From Hordeum vulgare subsp. vulgare (taxonomy: Eukaryota; Streptophyta; Magnoliopsida; Poales; Poaceae), in NCBI RefSeq assembly GCF_904849725.1, contig NC_058522.1:198135986-198199985 (forward strand): a DNA stretch of 64,000 bases. The letters are read 5' to 3'. Each line of letters starts with the position of its first letter. Position 1 is the first letter of the stretch. Below, piece by piece: positions 1 through 11,440 of the stretch. A program made the translations under genes and the position numbers. The notes below the pieces were generated by a model that saw only the letters and a program-made list of their open reading frames with translations, did not search any database and was not told where the DNA came from.

Positions 1-132
1 ATAGTAATGTCAACGGCCTAGAAAATCAGACTAGATCAATTATTTCAACGTAGCTTCAACTATATTGGATAGTTGTTTATGAGGGAAAAACTTGAGAAGT
101 CCAAGGCCCATCTAAGAAATGACCCAAGAAAA

Positions 133-599
133 TACTACACCAAAAAGAAATATGGTATTAAAAGGCCATTACACAGAAATTAAAACGACCATGATCCAAC
201 AATTAAAAAGGCCAAAATGTTGGGCATGTCCCATTTAGCTAACCAAAATTAATAGTAAAAAATATAAAAAGGCTGAATTAATGGGCTTGGCCCATCTAAA
301 ACACCGAACTGGACCGGGCTGATTCTAATCTTCGACCAATTCATTTGTTCAAAATTTTGCCACGTCAGCTTGCCACGTTGGATCTTATGAGGGGCAGACA
401 ACCAACGACCAAAATAATTTCAGTGCTTTCGTTTGGTCGTAAATGTCTTCGACCATTCTAGAAAAAAGGTCGTTATAGTTCATTAGAGACCCTCAGCTTT
501 TGACCGTCTGTTTTTGGTCGTAAAAAGGTCGCAAATGGAAATCAACGACCATTCGGTGACCAATATTGAAGATCGCAAGTTAGCATATTTCTTGTAGTG
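133..599. mobile_element. Small non-autonomous CACTA-like element
   Basis: The right end reads CATATTTCTTGTAGTG, the reverse complement of a CACTACAAGAAATATG terminal inverted repeat. The left end at 133 reads TACTACACCAAAAAGAAAT, the same motif with a changed first base and a short insertion. The interior is rich in GGTCGT/AACGACC words, like the subterminal repeats of CACTA elements. There is no transposase. A clear 3-bp target duplication is not visible, so the left boundary is less sure than the right. Confidence 0.55.
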
Positions 600-835
600 T
601 GAAGCTCAAAAAGAAAAAAAAACGGGACGACATCCGACGCAACCCAGGCTGGTTCCTTCTGGACAAGCACTGCGCGGAGGAGAACGGGGGCGGAAAATAG
701 GAAGACCCGAGGGGATGGAGAAGCAGAGCCCACCATCACACCGCCTCAAAGATGAGGCGTCGAGACGGGCTCCGGCCGCGCCACTCCGCCTGGAGGGGGA
801 GAGGCGTGAGCGGGCCTTGGCGGCAGGGCCGATAG

Positions 836-1405
836 TCAGTAGGAGCTCGGGGAGTCGTACTCCAACTTGACCCCCCGAGATCCTGACCTGCCAAGAGCAC
901 AACTTCCACCGCTGTCCTCGTCGTCGCTGTCGCTCGAGGAGGTACACTCGGCGCCGCTCGAGCTCTCGTAGCAGTAGCCGAGATGCACACCTAAGCGCTT
1001 GTAAAACTTGACGGATAGCATATCGTCCTCCGTTAACTTGAAACCGAGGGTATGCCCATCGTCGAGGCTATGGGCGCGGGCGAAAGCTTCCCATCCCTGC
1101 CCGAGCAGCATGGAGTGGCGCTTCGGGTACTCCACGTGCGCCTGCATAGCACTGTGGGATTAGCCGTGAGCCCGCAACCACAAGATAGGGGGCTTGGCGG
1201 CCTCCATCACCAAGAACGACGTGCAGCTCCACGACGGACTCCACCATCCTCCCGTCCGAGTGCCCGCCAAGCCCGGGAGAAAGCGGAGACGCTGGAGTAG
1301 CACTCCGCCTCCCTCGGCAATGACCCCAGCGTCCTCGGCCCCTCGAGCCTCTCCCGCCACGGTCGACGGGGCTGCCGCTGGCTGCGGCCCCTGAAGCTGT
1401 GGCAT
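836..1405 (-). pseudogene. B3-domain transcription factor pseudogene, one in-frame stop
   Basis: Two open stretches in one minus-strand frame (1405-1163 and 1159-836) are separated only by a TGA at 1162-1160. The C-terminal stretch carries GQGWEAFARAHSLDDGHTLG, followed by a VKFY segment, which matches the second half of a plant B3 DNA-binding domain (G-W, F, a short helix, L-x-x-G-H/D, a hydrophobic strand). The residues just before the stop (PPILWLRAHG) fit the preceding strand. After the domain comes an acidic Ser/Asp-rich tail and a stop at 836. B3 proteins bind DNA in the nucleus. This copy is about 190 codons with only one B3 domain, its N-terminus is GC-rich and poorly defined, and the start at 1405 is a guess. 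No introns are evident. It is GC-rich compared with its flanks and is probably a degenerate or captured gene copy. The domain call is fairly secure; the specific B3 subfamily is not. Confidence 0.6.
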
Positions 1406-2003
1406 TATCCGAACGAGATCCCCTTCCCTCCCTGCCAGCCGACGGAGGCCAGCCCTGTCCCCTAACCATGGTTAGGAGCGGGCGTCAGTGGCAAGGCTGA
1501 AAGAAACAAGAGAAGGCAATGCGACATGCGTTGAAGGCTTCGAGAGTGACATGGATGGGCAAAACCTCCACGCAAACACCCTAATTTATAGGGCAAAGCT
1601 CGGAGGCCCACCCTCCTCGCTCCAGAAGCCACCGCCCCTCTCGCCCAACCTCCCTCAAGTCACGAGCGAAATAGGGAACCGCCCAGCTGCACCAATGCAT
1701 GCAGGGGCAGGCCCATCCACGCCCGTGACTTCTAATGCAACGATCGCAACTTGCCCAACCACCGCTGCGCATGTCCTACACGTGGCAGAGGTGTTCTCAC
1801 GTGGTAAAGAGGCCACCGCGCGCATGCCGCACACCCTCCCACTTCGCGCGTTCAATTGGCGACGTGGGGAAATAAAGCTTGTAACGGCTCGATTCCGTTA
1901 AGCCCGGTGCCCACGAGTCCACGCACCGCTTTGGTCCTGGCCCAACAATGCCTTGCATGTGTGTGTGGCCCAGGCCCAGGTTCTCCTATCGGCGCACTAA
2001 ATA
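1406..2003. other. GC-rich sequence upstream of the B3 pseudogene
   Basis: About 600 bases lie upstream of the minus-strand B3 pseudogene. I see no conserved coding sequence, only short chance ORFs. It could include the former promoter of the B3 copy, but no TATA box in the right place is convincing. Confidence 0.35.
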
Positions 2004-2902
2004 ATGGGGGTCTCTAGTGCCCCAGACTTGTGCACGGACATCGGGAGCCCCCCCCCCCCCCCCCGCAGCGGCAAGGTGCGTCGCTGGGGCTTAGGGCGAA
2101 ATCGATACTCAGAAACCACCAAGTGCATATTGCAAGCCCGGCAAGCACTCGCTTGTTGGGAAGGTGAAGAGACCCCGACAGGAGTTCCCTACAGGGGTGA
2201 TAGATAATGCCAAGGAGAGACCCTCCTACCGAGGAAGAAGGATTGAGCACCGGCAAGCCACACTTGCCGTGAAGGCTGACAAGGCCTCGACATGCCATCG
2301 CCTCCCTGCCGAGAGGAACAGGAAGAGCCCCGGCAAGGTAACCCTACCGAGAAGAAAGAGAAAGGCTTGAGGAGAGGCGCGGGCCCAGGGCGCCCTCGCG
2401 ACCTGCGAACGCCTCCACCGACGATACATGCGCCACGCGTCCGCCCGCACGCTAGCGCAACACCCCAGAGTTGCCACGTGTGGGTACGTGTCCAACACCC
2501 CCTGACGAGATCAGGGAAGTCTGTCGAAGCATTTATTCACCTCTGACAAGGCAGTAACACTGTAACTGTCGGTCGGCGCTGTTTCACCCGTGAACCCACC
2601 GTTCACCCACTGAACCACTATGGTGACCCATTTGCCTATAAAAGGAGGCCCAAGGCTCAGAAGTAGGGATTTTGGGTTTTTGGCAAATCAAAAGGTTGTA
2701 AATGGGACAGATCTAAAGTAACCTAAAACGTATAACTAAACGCATGGAGGAGTAGGGTTTTACGCACCATGTAGTCTGAACCTGGGTAAAAAGATCTTGC
2801 CGGGCCCTGACTGTTGGTTCTGCTCTTGCCGCAACCCCTCTCCCCGCCAAACTAGCAAAAAGGGGACCGTTGAGGCCCCCATAGGTGTCGATCCTTCACC
2901 GA
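2004..2902 (+). mobile_element. Solo-LTR-like block (gypsy-type LTR)
   Basis: This GC-rich, non-coding stretch contains a good TATA box (TATAAAA at 2637-2643) followed by a transcribed-looking R/U5-type segment, and it ends in ACCGACA. Immediately after it the sequence switches to the long-LTR repeat copy, which is cut off at exactly that point compared with the copy at 39,522. No second LTR, primer-binding site or coding region accompanies it, so it is either a solo LTR or a truncated end. The left boundary is uncertain by about 100 bases. The family is not named. Confidence 0.5.
2637..2643 (+). promoter_or_regulatory. TATA box of the LTR
   Basis: TATAAAA is preceded by a GC-rich upstream segment and followed by GGAGGCCCAAGG. 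This is the usual arrangement of a plant LTR promoter. Activity is not implied. Confidence 0.55.
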
Positions 2903-4988
2903 CATATAGGTGCATTAAATTAAGTAGCAAATATATGGTGATATAACAAAGAACCCATGTTTTTAAATGGAAGCAACTGCACGTGCAACTAGTAACGCTA
3001 TCCAATGGTTAAGCAAGCGGTAACATAGCCAATCAGTGGTTTGCTAGGTTGTAAAAAGGTCGAAGGTTTTCATGGTATTGTTGAGAGGCTGACATTTAAC
3101 AGGTGCTAGGCAGCGAAACATAACGAAAGAAATGAGACAACGAGCATGGCATTGATAGTAACGATATCTAGGGAAATGCTCATCTTACGTGAGATTCGGC
3201 GTGGAAGAAGAACAAATCCATGAAGCAGACGAACCGACGTAGTCGAACGGATCCTCACATAATGGCACGCTTGCGAAAGTCTATTGAGAAGAAGAAAATC
3301 GGAAACAAGAATCAACACGCAATATTGGCCACGACACATGCATGATATGATGTACAACCTAATATGATGCATGACCATTTCAATTATGCAAGGACTGGCA
3401 TGGAAATTCACAACAATCAAACACTACACATTAAGTGAAGCTCAATATGCAACGAGTTGCATATTAACGAAACTCCACATACGAATTATTTAGTTCACTC
3501 CCATTTAGGTACACGACAATATTAAATATTGTTTAAACATGACACGAGGTGAAGCACAGATAAACTATCTATCTAGTCATTTTATATGAGGATGGAAACA
3601 ACTTATAACATCTCTGAAATGACCCCATACGTTAATCAAGAAAATTGTCCAGATCTGAACAAACATGTTTTAGTGTTTGTTAAACATCATAATGTTGAGG
3701 TTCACATTATTCTACGTGTCATTCTAGTCGATTTACATATATAGATAATTGCGGACGGAGCTATGATTCGAAATATATGATCACCGCAAGATATGATGCC
3801 ATGAATGCAATATGTATGCGAATGACAGCCACATCATTCCAAACCATGAAGGCAACAAGTTATAATGAAACTACACGAGATTCTAAGCAAGTTTCCAATA
3901 AAAATAGCTCCATTACACCAACCCCAAAGTCGGTGTAGATCACTAGCGAATCTCATGGAAAGACTACAACAAAATATTTCAGATTTCAGACTTAGAAATA
4001 TTTCAGCATCTTAAATCAGCACTGTTTTCTAGCATGGTCGCAACACGAAAACTACACCTAAACATGGATTTCTATAGCAACTAAAATTTCTATAGTAATT
4101 CATATCATACACACAATAAATCACACAAAATAAATAAAAGGGCAACATGGCAAAATACCATGCACGCTAACTTGCTCAAAAGACCAAACTAAATGCACAG
4201 ATAAATTCTATGGATTTTTCTACCCCAAAAACATAGATAATATGTCGGGTTTTAAATAAAACTAATGCCACCACATATATGCGAGATTATGCCATAAACC
4301 CGACATAGCAAACTATTTATGCCACCCACACGCACACAGTAAGATGGTTATTTTTACCATGCATGGAAATGCATTGCAAACAACATGAACACTTTACATA
4401 CTAGGTTTGATCAATTCGGATGCACGCTTAAATAGCTATGGAATAAAACACTTAATATCCCAGCATGCAAATCTATGCAAACAACAGGTTAAACAGTTTT
4501 AAATATGCATGCAATTCAAAAAATATGAATATACACGAAATTCTAGACATTTTTTATATAAAAACTAATCCGATCCGACGCACGGTTTAAAAATTATGGG
4601 TATTTTAAAATATGCATATAATCTAAAAACAAAATATCCTTGGTAATTTAATAAATTCGGTGGCAGAAAAAAAACTACTGAGCCAAAACAACTATGCACA
4701 ATTTGATATAACGTGCACATGGTGGGGTTTAGACGCTGACACTCACCTCGGGCCACTTGGGCCGGTAGCGAGACGAAGCTGGGCAGGTTGGGGAGGCCGA
4801 CTGGGGCGCTGGGGCAGGCCAGTGCGGAGCGGAGTTGGGCCGAGGGGTGGCCGCGCTGGGCCTTGCCGGGCTGCCAGCCCATGCGGGCGACAGGGCAGGT
4901 TGTCGAACGAGCGACCTCCGCCCGATCCAGATTGGACCGAGGCGAGGCGGCGGCTGCAGTCTTAAGACCGGCGGGGAGGGGCCGTGCG
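2903..4988 (-). repeat. Left partial copy of a long non-coding LTR
   Basis: From TATAGGTGCATTAAATTAAG onward this matches the block at 39,522-42,030 almost line for line, with scattered substitutions and some indels. The match includes the GC-rich stretch at its right end (4,740-4,988 against 41,770-42,025). The left edge abuts the solo LTR, and the right edge is cut by the Copia LTR at 4,989. It is AT-rich with no coding potential. It is read as minus orientation by comparison with the right copy, which has a minus-strand primer-binding site. It is probably the 3' LTR of the same old element, missing both ends. Confidence 0.65.
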
Positions 4989-5560
4989 TGTTGGAATAAT
5001 GTGTCCTGCAACTATATTCAAACATTGACATAGGAATTACTAATATTAGGAATACCTCATTATGGAATTATACATGAAATTACTTTACATGATTATCATT
5101 GAATTATCAGTTGTTGGAACATACTTAAGTTATATGCTTAAGGAAGCTGGTCGATTATTAGTGGAATACAATATACTATTTATATTGGAAAGACTATGCG
5201 GGTACACTAGTGATTGAAAGGAGCCACATCGTATAGTTAGATTACAGTCTTAACGTTGATCTACATAATTAAAGAAATTTACACTCTATTATGACGCGTT
5301 GCTCACAAGCGTGTGTTCCGGGGACATAACGGGTCGAATCCATTAACAGACAAATTTGATCGTGGTTGGTAATTTGATCTTGAGTCTATCCCGGAAAACT
5401 ATTTGAAAAGACTAGCAATCTCATTTGTATAAGAGTTGGACTATTTAAACAAACAGTATAAGAAGGTCCCTACTCCTAGCCTCAGATATGTATATGGTGA
5501 GCGGCACCACGAATAAGTGCTGAGGAATAGGGGTAGACCGCAAACCCTAAATTTCTAACA
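4989..5560 (+). mobile_element. 5' LTR of a decayed Copia element
   Basis: The LTR starts TGTTGGAATAATGTGTCC and ends TTTCTAACA, 572 bp long, followed directly by a tRNA-Met-type primer-binding site. The first ~140 bp recur at 10,507 as the 3' LTR fragment. The start interrupts the long-LTR repeat, whose counterpart continues past this point in the right copy. GTGCG at 4984-4988 would be the target duplication, but its partner is lost. Confidence 0.8.
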
Positions 5561-5576
5561 TTGGTATGATAGAGAG
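5561..5576 (+). promoter_or_regulatory. Primer-binding site (initiator tRNA-Met type)
   Basis: TTGGTATGATAGAG follows the LTR end directly. It resembles the TTGGTATCAGAGC sequence complementary to initiator tRNA-Met used by Copia elements, with a few changes. Confidence 0.65.
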
Positions 5577-6247
5577 GTTCGGTCGCGATAACCCTAATCG
5601 GGTGCATATCCTGCCGCTTCAAAAAAAACTCTGCCACCCGTCGTCGCCTAAATCTGATGTGCAACTCCGTCGTCATCACCAATCGCTGCACCGTGCTTGC
5701 ATCCCCTGCAGAACTCTGCGTCATGGCCTTTAGCATCGTTGATGGAGGAAATAGGCGCGCAACGTATTATTATGACACGGGAATCAAGCAAAATCTTGTA
5801 CGCGCGCATCGCTGCCGGTGTTCTTCGGAATCAAGCCAAACGTCGAACCCCATCGACAAAACCTTTGCTCACCCGCGCCAGACACGTTGGCGCTCGTAGA
5901 TCGCCGGGAACCAACGTTCTTGCGCCATGCCCTGTCGACCCGACATGATCCTGGTCATCCTATGGCATCCGCTCGTCCCTATGCTCCGAACTTATCCGAT
6001 CTGATGAACCCGTCGCTGCTACGATATCTTCACCCAATGACGTGTCAAGCTGAACGAGCTACCTGCTCGGAAACCGCTTGCCACGCCCACGATTTTTTCT
6101 GTTGCTGCGACTTACGAGTCCTGAAGTGAAGTGCTTTTTTGCTGGCAGATTTCAGACGGAGGAAAACTACTACTATTACTTTGGCATAGCACACGGTCTG
6201 AGGAAATCAATGAGCAAGCTGACTCACGCCATTGTTTAATGATCGGG

Positions 6248-6370
6248 GGAGCTTGGAACAGGGCCGGGACTAAAGGTTAGGCCTTTAGTCCCGCCCCTTT
6301 AGTCCCGGTTGCTGAACCGGGATTAAAGCCCCTTACGTGCCGGGGCTATAGGCCCTGTCCCCACTAGTGC
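6248..6370. mobile_element. Foldback MITE-like element with CCGGGACTAAAG motifs
   Basis: The core has copies of TTTAGTCCCGG and its reverse complement arranged as inverted repeats. The ends share GGAACAGGGCC on the left and the complement of GGGACAGGGCC on the right, with CACTAGTG as the right terminus in reverse. Short elements with this motif are common in grass genomes. Superfamily and exact ends are uncertain. Confidence 0.55.
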
Positions 6371-6801
6371 GTGGATTGGGGAAGGATATTTTTTCTTTCG
6401 TTCAGACTCTTGTGGTAATTCTGAAGGACGGCGCATGAAATAGATTCGTCCAATCAACATATCGGTAACACTTTTGTTCCAATGACATAAAACCATATAT
6501 ATTAATATCACGGTTTGGAATATTACTCAGAATCTAGTCAAAAAATCTTGTACTATTTAAATGTCATTATTGAGGAAAAGAAAATATACTATTAGACTGG
6601 GATTATGTCTTCCAAATGGCTCGTCTATTCTGGATCGTTTTATTAATCTTTAGTTGTTCAATAAGTGAGTAAACATGTTGCATGGACAATTTATGTGCAA
6701 TCTGGAATATGTTTTTTTAATGCAATATTTCTCGTGAAGTGCTCAATAATAATTATGGTATTCTTCTTCATTGAAGAATGAAAGGTTTTCTTGTTCATGA
6801 G

Positions 6802-7336
6802 TATGGATGGCAATGGGTCGGGTTTGGAACGGGTGGAGCTGGTCCAAATCCAACCCATGACCCATATTCCTACCCTCTGCCCATCCACCAAAGTATCCAT
6901 GTGCACAAATTGTGCCCATGCCCAAACCCATTGGATATCCACGTATCCATGGAGCTCCATGGTCATAGAAAAAACAACATGAAGGCTTCCCAAAGATCAA
7001 ATTAACTCTTCGTCGTTCCTTAACTAAGATTAAGATTAGCAATTATGTTAGTGCAGTTGTGGGGGCTTAGGGAACATGGGTCATACTTTCACCGTCTCTG
7101 ACTATGAGTGAGTTGGTTGGACATTTGCTTAGTTTTATGTCACTACCATATGGGCACATGTGTCATGCGGGTATCCAGTGGATATCCATGGAGAAAAAGT
7201 TAAAAATGTGCCCAACCCGACTGTTCGTGGGTATCCATATCCACGGATCCATGGGCACAAATGCTCTCCATACCCTTGCCCAACTGGGCCAGGTATCCAT
7301 GGCTATCGAGATCCATGGATAAAATTGCCATCCCTA
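6802..7336. mobile_element. Non-autonomous hAT element with exact 8-bp TSD
   Basis: The ends are TATGGATGGCAAT and ATTGCCATCCCTA, inverted copies with one mismatch. They are flanked by a perfect 8-bp duplication, TTCATGAG, at 6794-6801 and 7337-7344. An 8-bp duplication with short TIRs is the hAT signature. The 535-bp interior holds many ATCCATGG, GGATATCC and GGGTATCC words on both strands and no transposase. It sits in the decayed Copia interior, so it inserted after that element. Confidence 0.85.
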
Positions 7337-10300
7337 TTCATGAGCATCTTAGTGAACTATGTGTATGGATAATAGAGGAACCATATTACTCGTTGCATTT
7401 TGTTTATTCTAAACTCTATGCCGAATTGATCAAAATGACTCCATTTGATAGTTGTAATTTGGACGAGACCATTTGTTCGTTGGAGGAGGATATAAACTAT
7501 TCAAGGGAACGGTCGGGTCAAATATTGTTGACTTCACCTTGGAAAGGAAATTTTAAGATTTATCAATGGAATTGCAATGAGGAAGTGGAGGAAACATGTG
7601 GTAATCAATACCACCGTTGCATGAGACAGAATCCAAAGAAGTGCCTATCATGAGCATGACTTCTTTATCGAGGAAGATAGAAGTCACTCCAAGGACAAGG
7701 AAATATACTCTCCATTTGTCGGTATGTCTAATGATAATATTTGCGCTATGTATATTATTTGCGGGTATTTATTTCAAATAGTTGGGTTATGGTGTTGGTT
7801 TATATACATCATTTATTGTTGGAATACTATATCAACTTTATTGGCATGCAACAATTACATAGGAAAATTGATGTACTTTGGATTGGAAATTATACAATGA
7901 AACTCCCTTGGGAGGAAAAACTATTATTGTTATAGGACATGTTGTTTAAATTCAGTGAGAAGGGGTTTGATTTATTGCCTATCTTGAGATCTATTGATTA
8001 TGGCATACTATTTGGAAAAGGAAGAGCGGAAATATTGCTCAATGGTTAAATTAGTGCATTCTGGATTTTCACACAATGGTCTATGTTTCTTGATGTCCGT
8101 TGGAAGTTGGCAAACAATATGTTTATTTGGAAAAGATAACTCTATATAGAGGAATACCGACAATGGGAACACATGCTTGGAATTTTATTATGTACATCAT
8201 CAACGACTTGGACACATATCTTGGAACTAGATGAATTGGCTTATTGATTCTGGAATTCTAAACTTTATCAGGAGTACTTTGGTATTTTGTGAATCATATA
8301 GACTGGACATCTTTATTGGCACACCTTTTATTAAGGTGAAGGATATAACAAAAGGAAACTTCACATTATTTTTCCTTATATGGTTATGGTATTTATTCAC
8401 TCCCACTAGAGGCTGGATTATTTATTTTATCACATTCATTGATAATGGCACCTGATATGGTTATGTTTATACTATCTGAAATACAAGTCAGAATGTTTTA
8501 TTGTGCTTGTCACATTACGTACTAAAGTGAAAAATCAGTTGATTAAAAGATATCAAAGTTTTAACAAATGATTGGTGTGGGAAAGTACACTTCAGGAATA
8601 TGTCAACTGAACATGAAAAGAGCATGGAATTATTCATCATTGTAATATAGCTCTCACTCCACGTTTGAGTGGAGGAATTGAATGCCTTTTACATTCCATT
8701 TTTTAAGGAGCCTTGCATACTGCCATTTGTTGTTATCATTCTTCATCTAGCACAGTCATTCTTTTAGACTGGAAGGAAATATTCTATCTTAGAAGGAAAT
8801 TATCAGATACTACAAAGCCCACGCCAGGAATTTTTCATTGTTATTCTCGTGGATCAAAGTATGTTTTTTTATCTGGAAAAGGAAAACTGGTGGAAAAGTA
8901 GGAACACAATAATTATTGTGATTAAAGGGTGGAATTATTGACAGGCATACTATAATATAATCTTGACCCAAAGTAAACTACAAGTGTAACTCCCGACACT
9001 AACATGCTTAGGATAAGTGGGAGGAATTAACTTCGAATTTCATCTTTGAATAATTGTTATGTATTTTATTTTTGGGGGAAGAAACTCTAAATTTTAGAGG
9101 AATCTTTAAATTCTCTTAAGAAGGTTTTCTCATGAATGACAATTATGGGCGAAAGAATTGCAGAAAGGAATAAACTCAATGAGGAATTATATAGATTTTG
9201 AACTTATTATCACACCAAGAAACCGCAACCCATTGATTTTAAGTGGTTTTATTCATTTGTGAGGAAACTTGGCTTATTGGAATATTATAATGTCACTCTT
9301 GCTATTCAGTTCTTCACACAAAAAGAAATATACTTTGTGGAAACTCTCTCTCCTAGAATTTTGGGAAAGAGGAACTAAAACATAATTTCCTAATTGAATA
9401 CATTATTGTATGGTCTTTCAACAAGATTCACATCAATGGAATAGCAGGTCATATGGTTTTCTAAATGAAGCAAGGAGGTTATCTACAAATTTAAGTGTAA
9501 AATATTTTTCTTTATTATTGTATACGTTAACATTGCTTTGATGTTTGCAATGATAAAATCACATTGATGGAAGTGAAAGCTTGGTCATGTTTTAACTTTC
9601 ATATGAAAGGAATGTTTGAAGTTTCCTATGTTTTTCGAGTAGAACTACGTAGGGCATGTTTTTAAAAATGTTTCTATGGAAATTTGCAAGCTTGTTAAAG
9701 TGCCTGGAACCAAACTCGGTGAGGAATTATGCTTGAACTCCTGAGGAAGAAGGGATAATACATGGTGTTGAAATTTACTGAATCTTCGTTATACAATGGA
9801 ACCTTAGTTCCGGAATTTATGCTGCATTAAAGTAGTGGAAGGAAAGAGAAGAATCTAAGGGAATTTCACACATTATATTAGATTGTGGAAAGTGCATAAT
9901 AACATGTCACTCGTCAAACACATTGAGGAAGCTATTAACATATCTACGAGATGAGAAATAACTCGAGGTACGCATATTCAATTTTTTTGTAGTACTAATA
10001 TGGTGCAGGTTCACTCACTATAGTAGTCAGGAATTTCTTTCAAACTTGGTTACTTATGGAACTTCATTTACTGATTGGATTTGATATTTATGTAGTTTTC
10101 AAAAGTTTCTTCAACCTGGTTATCTTCTATTTGACTGTATGTGGAATTATTCATATTATTGGTATATGTGACTGGAAATAATTGATGCGGAATTTTTCAC
10201 TTGAGGAAACAAAATAATCAAGGAGTCTATAAAGGTGGAATTGCACTCGAGGAAATAATACTTGAGACACCGAGGACAGCTATGCTCGAATAATTAGACA

Positions 10301-10506
10301 AAAACTAAGGTCTCTAGTGATGTTAGGGGTCACAACAAGGAAACATATTGAGGATATATCACAATATATATTTATAGAGTTTTCAACATAGTGTTAATAT
10401 GATTGTTGGTCCCTTGACTAAGCCTCTTAGTTAGGAGGTATTTGGCAAGCATGTTTAGGCTATGGATTTACAAATATTTGAATGGTCATTTTGGGCAAGT
10501 GGGAGA

Positions 10507-10648
10507 TGTTGGAATTATGTGTCCTGCAACTATATACAAACATTGATATAGGAATTACTAATATTACGAATACCTCATTATGGAATTATACTTGTATTTA
10601 TACATGGAATTACTTTACATGATTATCATGGTATTATCACTTGTTGGA
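10507..10648 (+). mobile_element. 3' LTR fragment of the decayed Copia element
   Basis: It repeats the first ~140 bp of the 5' LTR at 4,989, starting TGTTGGAATTATGTGTCC. It has a 12-13 bp extra segment (around 10,590) absent from the 5' copy. It ends at GTTGG, where the sequence changes abruptly to Sirevirus LTR, so more than 400 bp of this LTR are missing. Confidence 0.8.
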
Positions 10649-11373
10649 AATACCCCAAACACCAAACCCAAAACCAAAGACCAAGTGATTGAGCATGACT
10701 GAATAATTTGTTCCTATGTGGAAGTCAAGCCTTTTACCTTTGAGGATTGTGCATCCTCCAGACGGTTAGGCGTCAAGGTCTAGAGCATCCAGCAGTCAAT
10801 TTTGGATCGCGGGGTGACCGAGTTTGTGAGAGTTTGGAAGTGTGCCCTGAAGACTTACCACAAGTGTTGGGCGAGGACTCGGAGTGCTTAGCTCAAGGAG
10901 AATATGGTAGGGACTGTGTGTCCCGGGATTGTGTATCCTTTCGTTGCAATACCAAGCCGCTCCAAACTAGACGTACAACTGTTACAACAGTTGGAACTAG
11001 GTCATCAACAACCATCTTCATCGTGATACGGGTTCTATTTCTTCAACTCTTTCATTTCCTGAAAGTTATATGTTGAAGACTTTCATCTGTGCTCTTTCAA
11101 GAATTTGTCTGAAGACTTTCTCTGAATTTCCTCAACCTCAAATTCTTCACTCGAGTTAATCTTCACCTGCGTTCTGTGTACCTACGTACTTTGCCAAGCG
11201 ATTCTCATAATCTTCACCAAGTAATCTGCTGTAGTACTCTTTGTACTTCTGATCCTATGCTATTTCCACTACACTTAATTCATCATTGAGGAATTTCCTC
11301 ACAAGGAATTTCTCAGCCATGAAATTCCAAAAATTGCCTTTTCACCCCCTCTAGTCGATATAACACACTTTCA
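10649..11373 (+). mobile_element. 5' LTR (truncated) of a Sirevirus-type Copia element
   Basis: It matches 22,835-23,512, the right half of the 3' LTR, and ends in CACTTTCA just before a primer-binding site. The first half of the LTR is missing. Compared with the 3' LTR it has 51 extra bases bounded by the direct repeat ATCTTCACC. Many single-base differences between the two LTR copies point to an old insertion. Confidence 0.85.
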
Positions 11374-11374
11374 A

Positions 11375-11390
11375 TTGGTATTAGAGTAAG
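11375..11390 (+). promoter_or_regulatory. Primer-binding site of the Sirevirus element
   Basis: TTGGTATTAGAGTAAG comes right after the LTR end. It matches the initiator tRNA-Met type site with C-to-T and similar changes. Confidence 0.7.
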
Positions 11391-11440
11391 GTACTCTCTT
11401 GTCCTATGTGATTTTGGTTTAACCAAATGGAGTTTTAGTT

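Larger units (their letters stand above)
5577..10506 (+). pseudogene. Decayed Copia internal region
   Basis: Nearly 5 kb lie between the 5' LTR and a purine-rich tract (AAGTGGGAGA) just before the 3' LTR. No long ORF survives. The best coding trace is near the end (about 10,407-10,500), where the plus strand reads PLTKPLS, then FGKHV and a short tail. This is the C-terminal signature of Copia RNase H, where a DP(L/F)TKPL motif is followed by a conserved H and G-L/M. The rest is full of stops and small indels and I could not place gag, integrase or RT with confidence. Two small elements are inserted in it (6,248-6,370 and 6,802-7,336). The region is AT-rich and strongly diverged, so it is an old insertion or a non-autonomous derivative. 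Confidence 0.6.

Noticed and set aside
7261..7653. 130-codon plus-strand ORF
   Set aside because: It spans the hAT element end and decayed Copia sequence. No domain was seen and the first third lies in the hAT element.
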